Shown here: positions 8,715 through 17,260 of the stretch, one piece after another
How positions within the stretch are numbered: position 1 is the first letter of the stretch
How the letters are laid out: the number at the start of each line of letters is the position of its first letter
From: Streptococcus equi subsp. equi
GTDB taxonomy: Bacteria; Bacillota; Bacilli; Lactobacillales; Streptococcaceae
Direction: 5' to 3'
Assembly (NCBI GenBank): GCA_900637675.1
Contig: LR134389.1
Coordinates: 1,860,001-1,924,000 of the forward strand
DNA: 64,000 nt
The notes under the pieces: generated by a model
The model's database searches: none
What the model was told of the DNA's origin: nothing
What the model saw: only the letters and a program-made list of their open reading frames with translations
Position numbers and translations under genes: made by a program

Positions 8715-8957
8715 CTATTTTTTACCCTTAGTCATTGCGGCTTTTGATTGCTTGACAATGTTGCGGTAAGTTTGTTGAATTTTCGCTTCACTTGGTTTTT
8801 GACCCATTTGACTCATCATTTCACGAATGGCCTCAGGCGTTAATCGTGGGTGCTCTCCAATTTCCTTTTCAATTTGCTTGCGGGCAATAAAAATCCCACC
8901 AAAAAGACCGGCTGTAAGAGCAACAATGATTAATAATATCCAGATAGCTGTAGACAT
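8715..8957 (-). CDS. YneF family (UPF0154) small membrane protein
   Basis: An 80-residue protein with one N-terminal membrane helix (about residues 4-24) and a cytoplasmic tail containing the family signature [33 protein letters not shown]. Function is unknown across Firmicutes. It is preceded by a strong promoter and followed by a terminator, so it is probably monocistronic. Confidence 0.9.
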   Translation of the reverse strand: MSTAIWILLIIVALTAGLFGGIFIARKQIEKEIGEHPRLTPEAIREMMSQMGQKPSEAKIQQTYRNIVKQSKAAMTKGKK

Positions 8958-8993
8958 ATTGATAGATATTCTCCTCGATTTTTTGTTCCTCTC

Positions 8994-9022
8994 ATTATAC
9001 CAAAAAAGAGCATGCTTTACAA
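8994..9022 (-). promoter_or_regulatory. Promoter of yneF-like gene
   Basis: TTGTAA (9017-9022) and TATAAT (8994-8999) are separated by 17 bp on the minus strand, about 37 bp before the ATG. Confidence 0.75.
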
Positions 9023-9350
9023 ATCTACACCAACAGGCATTGTAAATATGATGTTGTCAGCTGATAAGAGCTATCAGACTAGATATAGGCTTGGTTTGAA
9101 GCACTTTACCACAAATCAAGCAAACAAAAACGAGCCCTTGGGCCCGCTTCTTGACTTTTTTTGGTACCTTCCCTAGATGGTAGCAATAGTAACTGGCCTT
9201 CCTTGACAGTCACGCTCATCAGGCTCTCCTAGCAGCTACTTTCTTACTAGCAGCAGCCACTCTTTTCTAACAAAAGGTAACACCTGCAGCTTCGCTGATT
9301 TCTCGTAATAGCGATTAAGTGACAATCAGCAGCTGCGCTTAAAATAGCTA
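9023..9350. other. Intergenic stretch, possible terminator only
   Basis: No gene is supported here. A GC-rich hairpin at 9131-9146 (CGGGCC/GGCTCG on the minus strand) followed by TTTTTG could end transcripts of the Bax-inhibitor gene some 200 nt downstream of its stop. Nothing else stands out. Confidence 0.4.
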
Positions 9351-10043
9351 TTAGTCATTTCTTCCCAAGAGACGAAGTAGACTGATAAAGAGGTTGATAA
9401 AGTCTAGGTATAAGCTAAGAGCCATAGCGACAGCCCAGCCGTCACCAACCTGACCGTTAGAGGCTTGGTAGACCTGCTTGATCATCTGATTGTCTGAAGC
9501 AATCAAGCCAGAAAAGATCAACACTGAAATAAGGCTGATCACATAGCTCATCAGGTCACTACCGATAAAGAGATTTACCAGACTAGCCACGATAATCCCA
9601 ATCAAGGCTGCAAACATGGCCTTTCGAATACCTGACAGATCACGCTTAACCTTAACACCAAGCAGTGACATAGCAAAGAAAACAGCTGCCGATGAGATAA
9701 AGGCCTGTAGCACCGTTGTTTGCGCATAAGCTGCAATAATGAAGCTCAAGGTAAAGCCATTTAAGGCTGAATAGACAAGAAATAAGGGTAAAGCTGCTGG
9801 TGTATTGCGACGTGCAGCACCACTAGCAACAAAAACCAGTACAAGCTCAACAATAGCCGCCCCATAATAGACCATAGGATGATCAAGAACAATCGAGACT
9901 AAATTTTGCCTAAATGGAAACAGCATCAAATAAGAAACAAAGGCAGAAAGCCCAACTCCCATACCAACCAGGCTATAGACCTTGGCAAAAAAATGGCTCA
10001 AGCCTGCGTCAGACTGTGTGTAAATAACATTATCGTTCATCAT
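9351..10043 (-). CDS. Bax inhibitor-1/YccA family membrane protein
   Basis: A 230-residue protein with seven predicted hydrophobic helices and the family features [14 protein letters not shown] near the start and DFINLF.S.LRLLG at the end. Bacterial relatives are pH-sensitive Ca2+ leak channels (BsYetJ) or interact with the FtsH protease (YccA); the role here is unknown. An AAAGGAG site precedes tandem Met codons. Confidence 0.9.
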   Translation of the reverse strand: MMNDNVIYTQSDAGLSHFFAKVYSLVGMGVGLSAFVSYLMLFPFRQNLVSIVLDHPMVYYGAAIVELVLVFVASGAARRNTPAALPLFLVYSALNGFTLSFIIAAYAQTTVLQAFISSAAVFFAMSLLGVKVKRDLSGIRKAMFAALIGIIVASLVNLFIGSDLMSYVISLISVLIFSGLIASDNQMIKQVYQASNGQVGDGWAVAMALSLYLDFINLFISLLRLLGRND

Positions 10044-10058
10044 AACTCCTTTTTTTAC

Positions 10059-10559
10059 TTAATGATTGTGACTTTGAAGCGTCTTTCGACGCAGGAAGCG
10101 ACGGTTCGTCCATTTTTGACGCAGCGGCGTCATGGCCTCCTTGACCGCCCAATATTTATCAACAAAGGTAACAATATAGCTTTCCTTATAGCGAGGAAAA
10201 GCAATAGTAGCTCCCCACATATGCTTTAGGATAATATCCTCTTCTTTTTTGTTGAGTGCTGTTAATTTTTTAGCATTTCGAACAGCAATTCTAGGGTGCA
10301 CCCAAGCGTGTCCCTTGTTAAACTTGGTTACTCGCCAATCATAATAAAAGAAATCGTGTAGCAAGCCACCTCGTGCGGTACTCTTGGCGTCTAAGCCAAG
10401 CCTCTTTGCCAGCCTATAGCTAGAATAAGAAACATTGACAGAGTGCTCTAAGCGAGTAGAATGGTGATGCTGAACAATATCTCCAAGCCTTTGAAAGCGA
10501 GGGTGAGCAATCAAATGACCAACATGCTCCATGTATTCTGTATCTTCTGTATAATGCAT
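10059..10559 (-). CDS. HD domain protein
   Basis: A 166-residue predicted metal-dependent phosphohydrolase. The HD signature is visible as RLEHSVNVS (first His), GLLHDFFYYD (His-Asp) and later TFVDKYWA. Substrate unknown; such proteins usually act on nucleotides. A TATAAT box lies about 25 bp before the ATG. It is followed by the Bax-inhibitor gene after only 15 bp, which suggests co-transcription. Confidence 0.85.
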   Translation of the reverse strand: MHYTEDTEYMEHVGHLIAHPRFQRLGDIVQHHHSTRLEHSVNVSYSSYRLAKRLGLDAKSTARGGLLHDFFYYDWRVTKFNKGHAWVHPRIAVRNAKKLTALNKKEEDIILKHMWGATIAFPRYKESYIVTFVDKYWAVKEAMTPLRQKWTNRRFLRRKTLQSHNH

Positions 10560-10597
10560 ACACTAATCACCTCACATCATTATTATACCATACTAGC

Positions 10598-11335
10598 TTA
10601 AATTAGGCTGAAAATGAGGATTCCTGCTGCAACTGCAACATTTAAGCTTTCAGCTTGTCCAGGCATGCTAATATGAATCAGCTGATCAGCCAAAGCTGCC
10701 ATCTCAGGACTAATGCCCTGACCTTCATTTCCTAAAACAAGGGCAAGGCTGCTCCTAGCTGAGAGGTCCTTGTAATCAATCGAATCCTGAGACAAGGTCG
10801 TTGCTAGCACTGGTATTTTTTGCTGCTGCATCACCTGACTGACCTGATAAATATCCGTTCGCCAAATCGGCAGGTGAAAATGACTGCCCTGCATGGAGCG
10901 TAGAGTTTTTTGATTGTAGACATCCGCAGACTTCTCAGACAAAAACACCCCATCAAACTTTGCTGCGTCCGCTGTTCTAATGATTGTCCCTAGATTGCCT
11001 GGATCCTGAATGTCCTCTAAAATCAAATATTTTCCAGCATAGCTAGTCGGTAAGGCCTGTTGACAAAGCTTAACCTCAGCAATAATGCCCTGTGGATTGG
11101 GAGAGCTCGTCAGCTCCTTTAGAATCTCTGGACTGACGATGACAACCTGATCAAAGCCTGATAAGCGCTCTGCCATTTCCTCCAGAACAAAAATATGTAT
11201 CAATTCCTGCCCAGATCTCTGAGCCTCCTCAAATAGGTGCCAGCCCTCAATCAAGTAAGAGTGCTTGCGATGCTTTTTTTGCAGTAATTTCTTAGCCTGC
11301 TTAATCAAATGGTTTGCTTTTGATGTGATAATCAT
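10598..11335 (-). CDS. TrmH/SpoU family RNA 2'-O-methyltransferase
   Basis: A 245-residue protein with an N-terminal substrate-binding domain (KKHRKHSYLIEGWHLFEEA) and a C-terminal SPOUT domain containing LILEDIQDPGNLGTIIRTADAA, LVLGNEGQGIS and HISMPGQAESLNVAVAAGI. It is expected to methylate ribose in rRNA or tRNA. The start is odd: no ribosome site is visible and a TATAAT ends only 6 bp upstream of the ATG, so the mRNA may be leaderless. The IS1634-like insertion sits upstream between this gene and acyP. Confidence 0.9.
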   Translation of the reverse strand: MIITSKANHLIKQAKKLLQKKHRKHSYLIEGWHLFEEAQRSGQELIHIFVLEEMAERLSGFDQVVIVSPEILKELTSSPNPQGIIAEVKLCQQALPTSYAGKYLILEDIQDPGNLGTIIRTADAAKFDGVFLSEKSADVYNQKTLRSMQGSHFHLPIWRTDIYQVSQVMQQQKIPVLATTLSQDSIDYKDLSARSSLALVLGNEGQGISPEMAALADQLIHISMPGQAESLNVAVAAGILIFSLI

Positions 11336-11341
11336 GGTCTT

Positions 11342-11347
11342 ATTATA
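11342..11347 (-). promoter_or_regulatory. -10 box of the RNA methyltransferase gene, candidate leaderless promoter
   Basis: A minus-strand TATAAT is separated from the ATG by AAGACC only, so transcription would start at or near the A of the start codon. No good -35 was seen at 16-18 bp. The box forms the left edge of the long direct repeat of the IS. Confidence 0.5.
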
Positions 11348-11550
11348 TCACAAAATTGTTCACTCTTTTGCATAAAAACCATCAGAAGGCTATCAGCCTA
11401 AAAGGAGCTTTCTCCCCTTATCAGGTGTCGTAAGCCCATTAGCTTTCCTTTTTAGAAGACAAGAAGGAGAGCTAACCATAAACATAGCCTTGCTGCACTA
11501 AGACCTATTGTTTACCTCAGCAGATAGCCCACTTGCAGTCTTTGCCTATC
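11342..11550. repeat. Long direct repeat, left copy (target duplication of the IS1634-like element)
   Basis: This 209-bp sequence is identical, as far as I can read, to 14898-15106. The next base also matches, so the length is 209 or 210. The repeat is the intergenic region between the RNA methylase gene and acyP, present on both sides of the IS. IS1634/IS1549-type elements are known for making target duplications of hundreds of base pairs. Confidence 0.92.
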
Positions 11551-11579
11551 CCCGACTTTATCACTTGTTTTAGTCCACA

Positions 11580-11613
11580 CCTTACTCAACCCCTTGGTAG
11601 AGTAAGGTTTTTT
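11580..11613 (+). terminator. Terminator at the left end of the IS1634-like element
   Basis: CCTTACTC pairs with GAGTAAGG around a 12-nt loop and is followed by six T residues. Located before the transposase promoter, it would block read-through from outside into the transposase gene. Confidence 0.75.
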
Positions 11614-11634
11614 AATAAATTTTAACGCTTTTTC

Positions 11635-11663
11635 TTGTTGTGTATGGTTATATATGTTATAAT
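11635..11663 (+). promoter_or_regulatory. Transposase promoter, apparently leaderless
   Basis: TTGTTG (11635-11640) and TATAAT (11658-11663) are 17 bp apart. The ATG at 11669 follows after five bases and no ribosome site is present, so the transcript would begin at or very near the start codon. Confidence 0.6.
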
Positions 11664-11668
11664 AAACT

Positions 11669-12760
11669 ATGGCTTTTATTAAAACAACAACGAATAAAGA
11701 AGGTAGGACGCATGTCTACCTTGTAGAAGGGTATCGTAAAGATGGTAAGGTCAAACAGCGTATCCTTAAAAAATTTGGTCTCTTAGATGAGCTTGAATTG
11801 GAAGAACCAGGGATTCTTGAGCGTCTTAAGCGCGAAGCTAAAGAAGATACTTTAAATAACCCTAAGGTACTCCAGGTTTCCTATGACCTCCTTGCCCCCA
11901 TGAACCAACCGGATCAATCTTATGGTTGGATGGTTTTGGATAATCTCTTCGAATCTCTGGGGCTCACAGCCTTTTTAAAGGGTATCAAAACGAAGTCTGA
12001 GTATGACTTAGTGCAAGTGCTAAAGCTATTAGTTTTTCAGAGAATTCTCCGACCAGATAGTAAACTTGCCACCTATGCCTCTCAAGCAGACTTATTTGGC
12101 CATTGGGACATCAGCTTAAATGCCATTTATCGCTCCTTGAACAAATTGAACACCTTGAAAGATGATCTTCAACATCATCTTCACAAGGTAGTGAGTCAGA
12201 TGATCAAACGTGAAGCCAGTCTCGTTTTCTACGATGTCACCAATTATTATTTTGAGACAGATATTCCAGATAACGAGTTGGTTTCAGAAAATGGAGAGAT
12301 ACTACAAGAAGGGCTTCGAAGACGTGGTCCGAGTAAGGAACACCGTCCAAAACCCATTGTGCAATTAGGACTCTTTAGGGATACCAACGGTATTCCGATT
12401 AGCTATAAACTGTTTCGAGGTAATCAAACCGATCCTGTTACCTATCTTCCAGCGGTTGAGGAAGTCAAAAAACAATTTGGAATTGAGCGGTTAATTGTAG
12501 TCGCCGATAAGGCGATGAATAGTATGGCTAATGTTTCAGAAATGCTCAAGCAAGAAGATGGCTGGCTCTTCTCACAGAAACATCGCGGACGCCGAGGAGC
12601 TCCAAAAGATATTCAAGAACACATCCTTGATTCATCGGATTGGCAATTTAACCCAGAACTTACCTTCGCTAAGAAATCTTATATCCGTGAACGGAAGTTA
12701 GGGAATAAAAAATCTTCCCCAGTGTGTACTGACCCCCAAAAGTTGGACACGACATATTAG
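11669..12760 (+). pseudogene. IS1634-family transposase, N-terminal part
   Basis: The first 352 codons are genuine transposase; the last dozen are read from the inserted IS3-family element up to a stop. Visible pieces are the N-terminal KTTTNKEGRTHVYLVEGYR, the first catalytic Asp in VFYDVTNYYFETD (about residue 190) and the second in LIVVADKAMNS (about residue 270). The catalytic Glu lies in the other fragment, so the enzyme cannot be active as encoded. Confidence 0.88.
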
Positions 12761-13560
12761 TGAAAGGATTTAGTTCTGTATTGCACAGGGCTAAGTCCTT
12801 TTAGCTTTGCTTTAATGCGTTTGTTGTTGTAGTAAAAAATGTAATCTGTAATAGCTTGTTCAAGCTCATTAAGGGATTGATAAGTTGTCTCAAGGCCGTA
12901 AAACATCTCAGATTTGAGAATACCAAAGAAGGACTCCATCATCCCATTATCTGGACTATTTCCCTTGCGAGACATGGATGGACGAATGCCTTTAGTCTCC
13001 AAAAAGTGATGATAAGACTGATGTTGATATTACCAGCCTTGATCGCTGTGGAGAATCGTTCCATTGTACGAATCCGCTGGAAAAGCCTTCTCAAGCATGG
13101 TTTGTACTTGCTTCAAGTCAGGCGATCGAGACAGGGTGAAATCAATAATCTCACTGTTATAGCCGTCAAGAACAGGCGATAGATAGAGTTTCCCCTCAGG
13201 TAAGGTAAATTCCGTCACATCGGTATAGCACTTCTCGTAGGGCTTAGAACCTTCAAACTGACGTTTAATCAGATTATCAGCCTTTTTGCCAACCTCACCT
13301 TTGTAAGAAGAATACTTGCGCTTACGACGGATACGAGCTTTTAAGCCCATGACAGTCATCAAACGTTGTACTTTTTTGTGATTGACGATAAAACCACGAT
13401 TTCTTAGTTCCAGATGAATGCGACGATAGCCATAATTGCCATGATGTTCATCATAGATGCCTTGAATGAGCTCCTTTAAGTCCATGTCCTTATCTTCTTG
13501 AGCTAGTTGCTTGACTTGATAATAATAGGTTGACCGCGATAAATCAAGGATTTCAAGCAA
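12757..13560 (-). pseudogene. IS3-family transposase OrfB, interrupted by an in-frame stop
   Basis: The DDE integrase domain is recognisable: KCYTDVTEF (first Asp), LHSDQGW (second Asp) and NGMMESFFGILKSEMF (Glu). A TAA codon at 13030-13032 directly follows DQGW, where relatives usually have Gln; the frame continues unchanged on both sides, so this is a single nonsense change (CAA to TAA is the simplest route). The true start lies further upstream in the overlap with orfA, where IS3 elements use -1 frameshifting. Confidence 0.85.
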
Positions 13561-13583
13561 AGTTGCTAGAGAAAATTGACCGA

Positions 13584-14099
13584 TTAATTCTTGGATGATT
13601 TCTGTTGCTCTTTGAGCTTTGCTTCGTCCCTCAACCGGTATTCTCTCAGCTTTTTTAGCACAGCATTCTCCGCTCTAAGGTAGTCTAATTCTTTTTGGAG
13701 TCGCTCCAACTCTGTCATTTGTTCTAAAGTCTTCTTTGGTTGACGTCCCATCTTTGGTGGCCTCCCTCTTCTTTTCTCAAGAATAGTATAGCCGTTTTTC
13801 TTGTATTGCGCTATCCACCTTGAAAGCATACTAGAATTTGGTAAAGCATAGTCTAAGGACGTCTGTTTTTGAGATTGACCATCAATCAGAACTTTATCTA
13901 TTATCTCTTGCTTCAGTTCTGGAGAATAATAACTATTCTTACCTTTTTGGACAATGGCTAACCCATACCTGTCAATCAGGCGAATCATGTATTTGAGGTC
14001 AGATTCTGCAATACTAAACTTTTCTGATAAGCATTTAATGGACTTTCCAATGTGCCGTAGCTCATAGATTTGAACCTTGTCTTCATAACTCAATGTCAT
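13584..14099 (-). CDS. IS3-family transposase OrfA
   Basis: A 171-residue DNA-binding protein with two helix-turn-helix segments ([20 protein letters not shown] and [20 protein letters not shown]) and a C-terminal leucine-zipper-like coiled coil ([21 protein letters not shown]). OrfA binds the IS ends and is fused to OrfB by a -1 frameshift in active elements. The frame looks intact. Confidence 0.88.
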   Translation of the reverse strand: MTLSYEDKVQIYELRHIGKSIKCLSEKFSIAESDLKYMIRLIDRYGLAIVQKGKNSYYSPELKQEIIDKVLIDGQSQKQTSLDYALPNSSMLSRWIAQYKKNGYTILEKRRGRPPKMGRQPKKTLEQMTELERLQKELDYLRAENAVLKKLREYRLRDEAKLKEQQKSSKN

Positions 14100-14153
14100 A
14101 AAAATAGCCCCCCAATTGTTAGATTTTATGTCTAACTTTTGGGGGGCAGTTCA

Positions 14154-14821
14154 TGGTTCAAGAGAAGGTTCTCATCACTTGGTCTAAAAAATATGCCGAC
14201 CGGGAGCGCATTCGTCGTGAAGGTGCTTTAGACTATGCCAGTCAGTTAACCAATGCGGAGCTTTTTCGTAGAACCAGTAAAAAGGGAGGCAAGAAATACC
14301 TAGAGCTCCAATATTTGGATAAAGAAACTGGCGAGGTTAAACCCTACTCTCCTTTGATTACGATTGATCAAGAACAGGCTGATTTTGATGCTCAGTTTGA
14401 TGGGATTAATGTGCTTGTCACGAGTGAAATAGAAATGACTGATGAGGAGATGTTAAATGCCTATAAAGAGCTAGCCAAGATTGAAGATTGTTTCCGTGTG
14501 ACGAAAACAGAACTGGAAAGTCGTCCTGTTTACGTTTGGACGGAAAAACACATTCAAGCTCACTTTCTAACCTGTTTCATTGCTTTAGTTCATCTACGCC
14601 TCCTTCAACATCAGATAGATTGGCAGATGAGTCCTGAACGTATCATTACTGCCTTAAACAGTGCCAAGGTAACACCGTTACAAGATAACTACTACAGACT
14701 TCAAGAAAGCCTTGATATGCAGGAGTTAAACAGACTGCTAGGAATTGAATGGGCGAAGGGAATCGTTAAGTTTGAAGAGCTCAAACATTACGCTAAAAAT
14801 CCATATACAACACTAAAATAA
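14154..14821 (+). pseudogene. IS1634-family transposase, C-terminal part
   Basis: About 220 residues continuing the transposase after the IS3 insertion, beginning VQEKVLITWSKKYADRERIRR. The catalytic Glu is in AKIEDCFRVTKTELESRPVYV, followed by the C-terminal helices HFLTCFIALVHLRLL. An apparent ATG is created at the junction by the last base of the IS3 element, but it has no ribosome site. Confidence 0.88.
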
Positions 14822-14827
14822 ATTTAA

Positions 14828-14880
14828 AGACCAGCAAAATCCCTTGGGACACAAGGGGTTAGCTGGTCTTTACTTGTTTT
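14828..14880 (+). terminator. Terminator at the right end of the IS1634-like element
   Basis: AAGACCAGC pairs with GCTGGTCTT, with an inner CCCTTG/CAAGGG stem, and a T-rich stretch follows. It ends the transposase transcript inside the element. Confidence 0.75.
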
Positions 14881-14897
14881 TAAGTGATAAAGTCGGG

Positions 14898-15106
14898 ATT
14901 ATATCACAAAATTGTTCACTCTTTTGCATAAAAACCATCAGAAGGCTATCAGCCTAAAAGGAGCTTTCTCCCCTTATCAGGTGTCGTAAGCCCATTAGCT
15001 TTCCTTTTTAGAAGACAAGAAGGAGAGCTAACCATAAACATAGCCTTGCTGCACTAAGACCTATTGTTTACCTCAGCAGATAGCCCACTTGCAGTCTTTG
15101 CCTATC
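14898..15106. repeat. Long direct repeat, right copy
   Basis: Second copy of the 209-210 bp target duplication (see 11342-11550). It holds no gene. Because the whole intergenic region is duplicated, acyP keeps the sequence that was upstream of it before insertion. Confidence 0.92.
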
Positions 15107-15183
15107 CTTTGGCTGCCTGCTCCATGACAACTTTTAGTATTTATAAGCTATCTATGCTATAATAAAAAGAAAAGAGGTGACTT

Positions 15184-15462
15184 ATGAAAAAGGTCAGACT
15201 AATCGTTTCAGGCAGGGTGCAGGGTGTTGGCTTTCGCTATTCAACCTACGCACTAGCTTTGGAAATTGGTGATATTTACGGCCGCGTGTGGAACAATAGT
15301 GATGGGACTGTTGAGATTTTAGCACAGGCTAGTGACCCTGCAAAGATGACGCGCTTTATCCAGGAAATCAGAAAAGGACCTTCTAAATGGGCAAAGGTGA
15401 CCTATGTTGATGTTAATCCATCTCACTTTGAGGATTTCCATGATTTTAGGATCAGCAATTAA
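15184..15462 (+). CDS. acyP: Acylphosphatase
   Basis: A 92-residue enzyme hydrolysing acyl phosphates such as acetyl phosphate. The active-site signature GRVQGVGFRYSTYALA carries the phosphate-binding Arg, and VWNNSDGTVEI carries the catalytic Asn. A TATAAT at about 15158 and AGAGGTGA ribosome site precede the ATG. It is followed 82 bp downstream by yidC2, a common streptococcal pair. Confidence 0.95.
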   Translation: MKKVRLIVSGRVQGVGFRYSTYALALEIGDIYGRVWNNSDGTVEILAQASDPAKMTRFIQEIRKGPSKWAKVTYVDVNPSHFEDFHDFRISN

Positions 15463-15544
15463 AAATCCTACTGTAGAACTATTGTTAATTTCTCAAAAAA
15501 ACAGTAAAATGGTTAGGTATATTAAAAATTAAAGGACAAACACA

Positions 15545-16465
15545 TTGAAACTCAAAACGAATCGCATACTTTTCTCAGGACTTGCCTTATCGGTCCTACT
15601 GACATTGACAGGGTGTGTCGGCAGAGACGCCAAGGGGCACCCGGAGGGCATCATTTGGGATTACCTTGGAAAGCCCGTTTCCTTTCTCATTGATTACTTT
15701 GCTAACAGCACCGCCCTAGGCTATGGTCTTGCCATCATTGTTGTAACTATTATTGTTAGAACGATTATCCTACCACTTGGGCTCTACCAATCATGGAAGG
15801 CAAGCTACCAATCAGAAAAAATGGCCTACCTAAAGCCTTTTTTTGAGCCAATTAATCAACGCATCAAAAACGCTACAAGCACTGAAGAAAAAATGGCAGC
15901 CCAAACAGAATTAATGGCGGCCCAGCGTGAAAATGGAGTCAACCCGCTAGGCGGTATAGGCTGTTTGCCACTGCTGATTCAAATGCCTTTCTTTTCTGCC
16001 ATGTATGTTGCGGTCCAATTTACCAAGGGAGTCTCAACAAGTACCTTTATGGGCATTGACCTGGGGCATCGCAGCGTCTTGCTTACAGCTGTAATTGCGG
16101 CTTTATACTTCGTTCAATCCTGGCTGTCAATGATGGCAGTCCCTGAGGAGCAACGTGAACAAATGAAAGCCATGCTGTACACCATGCCAATTATGATGAT
16201 TGTCATGTCGTTTTACCTGCCTGCCGGATTAGGCTTGTATTGGCTAGTTGGTGGTTTCTTTAGTATCATTCAGCAATTGATCACAACCTACCTTTTAAAA
16301 CCAAGGCTCCGCAAGCAAATTGCAGAGGAGTTCGCAAAGAACCCTCCTAAGGCCTATAAATCTCACCAGCCACGCAAGGACGTTACAGCTGAAAAGCAAG
16401 CCCTTAGCACAAGCAAGAGGACTAAGTTAAACCGAAACGCCGGTAAACAAAAAAAGCGTCGCTAA
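15545..16465 (+). CDS. yidC2: Membrane protein insertase YidC2 (Oxa1 family), lipoprotein
   Basis: A 306-residue insertase with a lipoprotein signal ([12 protein letters not shown], lipobox LTGC near residue 24), five membrane segments and the conserved [18 protein letters not shown] motif after the first helix. The long Lys/Arg-rich C-terminal tail (last about 45 residues) is typical of YidC2, which can help ribosomes dock in place of parts of the SRP route. The start codon is TTG behind AAAGGACA. Position beside acyP rather than rnpA also argues for YidC2. Confidence 0.9.
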   Translation: MKLKTNRILFSGLALSVLLTLTGCVGRDAKGHPEGIIWDYLGKPVSFLIDYFANSTALGYGLAIIVVTIIVRTIILPLGLYQSWKASYQSEKMAYLKPFFEPINQRIKNATSTEEKMAAQTELMAAQRENGVNPLGGIGCLPLLIQMPFFSAMYVAVQFTKGVSTSTFMGIDLGHRSVLLTAVIAALYFVQSWLSMMAVPEEQREQMKAMLYTMPIMMIVMSFYLPAGLGLYWLVGGFFSIIQQLITTYLLKPRLRKQIAEEFAKNPPKAYKSHQPRKDVTAEKQALSTSKRTKLNRNAGKQKKRR

Positions 16466-16476
16466 GATAGCTAAAA

Positions 16477-16628
16477 GAGTCTGTGACAAAAGTCTGACTC
16501 AAGATAAAACAAACGAACAGGTCTAATTTTCAGGGATTCCGAAAATTAGACCTGTTCGCTTTTTTAATGTATGAGACTAGGTCATAAAGTATCTTAGTTA
16601 AAACTTTCTAAAGTGCAGCTCTTTTTAA
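16477..16628. repeat. Intergenic repeat, copy 1 (uninterrupted)
   Basis: About 150 bp sharing most of its sequence with 37291-37607: TCTG.GACAAAAGTCTGAC at the left, a central palindrome, then a common right part (GAGACTAGGTCATAAAGTAT, ACTTTCTAAAGTGCAGCTCT). In this copy the right terminal repeat is decayed. It is also useful as the intact reference for the interrupted copy. Confidence 0.8.
16514..16566 (+). terminator. Terminator of yidC2 formed by the repeat palindrome
   Basis: A long near-perfect stem (CGAACAGGTCTAATTTTC pairing with GAAAATTAGACCTGTTCG) is followed by TTTTTT. It lies about 50 bp after the yidC2 stop. Confidence 0.85.
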
Positions 16629-16663
16629 TAGACCACAACAACTGATATTAAAAAGCAAGCCAC

Positions 16664-16696
16664 TAAAAAGACTATCAGGACACTGCACTGATAGTC
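16664..16696 (-). terminator. Terminator of greA
   Basis: On the minus strand GACTATCAG pairs with CTGATAGTC around a 9-nt loop and is followed by TTTTTAG. Confidence 0.8.
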
Positions 16697-16705
16697 AGAT
16701 AAGTC

Positions 16706-17188
16706 TTATTGTGTTTTGTCAACGCTGATGATAGTAACCTCATAGGTAGCTGCTGGAGACTCAATCTTAACCTTATCTCCTGTTTTCTTACCAATCAAGG
16801 CCTGTGCAATTGGACTCTCGTTTGAAATCTTTCCAGAAAAAATATCTGCTCCTGCCGCACCGACAATATGATAAGTGTCTGTTGTTTGTGTGCCAACCTC
16901 CTGGACAACAACTGTCTTACCAATCGCCACCTCGTCCTTGGCAACAGCATCGCTATCAATAATCTCAGCATAGCGAATCTTTGTCTCCAAGGTTGAGATT
17001 TGTCCCTCAACAAAAGCCTGCTCATCTTTAGCAGCATCGTATTCAGAGTTTTCAGAAAGGTCTCCATACGAACGAGCGATTTTTATGCGCTCAACAACCT
17101 CTGGACGACGAACTAATTTTAGCTCTTCTAATTCCTTTTCAAGCTGTTCTTTTTCTGCTGCTGTCATTGGATAAGTCTTTTCTGCCAT
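16706..17188 (-). CDS. greA: Transcription elongation factor GreA
   Basis: A 160-residue protein with an N-terminal antiparallel coiled coil bearing the acidic tip ([19 protein letters not shown], catalytic Asp-Glu pair) and a C-terminal FKBP-like domain ([15 protein letters not shown]). It enters the RNA polymerase secondary channel and stimulates cleavage of backtracked RNA. I chose the MAEKTYPMT start behind an AAGGAAAAG site. It follows mltG with a hairpin between them. Confidence 0.95.
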   Translation of the reverse strand: MAEKTYPMTAAEKEQLEKELEELKLVRRPEVVERIKIARSYGDLSENSEYDAAKDEQAFVEGQISTLETKIRYAEIIDSDAVAKDEVAIGKTVVVQEVGTQTTDTYHIVGAAGADIFSGKISNESPIAQALIGKKTGDKVKIESPAATYEVTIISVDKTQ

Positions 17189-17229
17189 TATCTTTCTCTT
17201 TTCCTTTTTCTTTTGACGAATCAGAAACA

Positions 17230-17254
17230 CAAACATGATGCTAAAGCACCATGT
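17230..17254 (-). terminator. Hairpin between mltG and greA
   Basis: AAACATGGTGC pairs with GCATCATGTTT on the minus strand, followed by GTGTTT rather than a clean T run. It may be a partial terminator lowering or separating greA expression. Confidence 0.5.
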
Positions 17255-17260
17255 TTGTCC

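Larger units (their letters stand above)
12725..14153 (-). mobile_element. IS3-family (IS150-like) insertion sequence inside the transposase
   Basis: The ends are imperfect inverted repeats, TGTACTGACCCCCAAAAGTT on the left and TGAACTGCCCCCCAAAAGTT on the right, with TG..CA termini. The element is 1429 bp, with orfA and orfB on the minus strand. Rejoining the flanks after removal restores the transposase frame (Pro-Val-Val-Gln-Glu) if a 2-bp TG is counted once, so at least 2 bp of target were duplicated; the family normally makes 3-4 bp. Confidence 0.88.
11551..14897 (+). mobile_element. IS1634-family insertion sequence, interrupted by an IS3-family element
   Basis: The element is bounded by 16-bp inverted repeats CCCGACTTTATCACTT at 11551-11566 and 14882-14897. 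It measures 3347 bp as it stands and about 1.9 kb without the inner element, as expected for the family. It carries a DDE transposase read rightwards, now in two pieces, with terminator hairpins near both ends. The outer direct repeat of 209-210 bp marks the insertion site. Confidence 0.9.

Noticed and set aside
9131..9146. GC-rich hairpin as an attachment site
   Set aside because: No integrase or second copy nearby; better explained as a terminator.
11342..15107. Segmental duplication or assembly error as explanation of the 209-bp repeat
   Set aside because: The repeat ends exactly at the 16-bp inverted repeats of an IS1634-like element, a family known for long target duplications.
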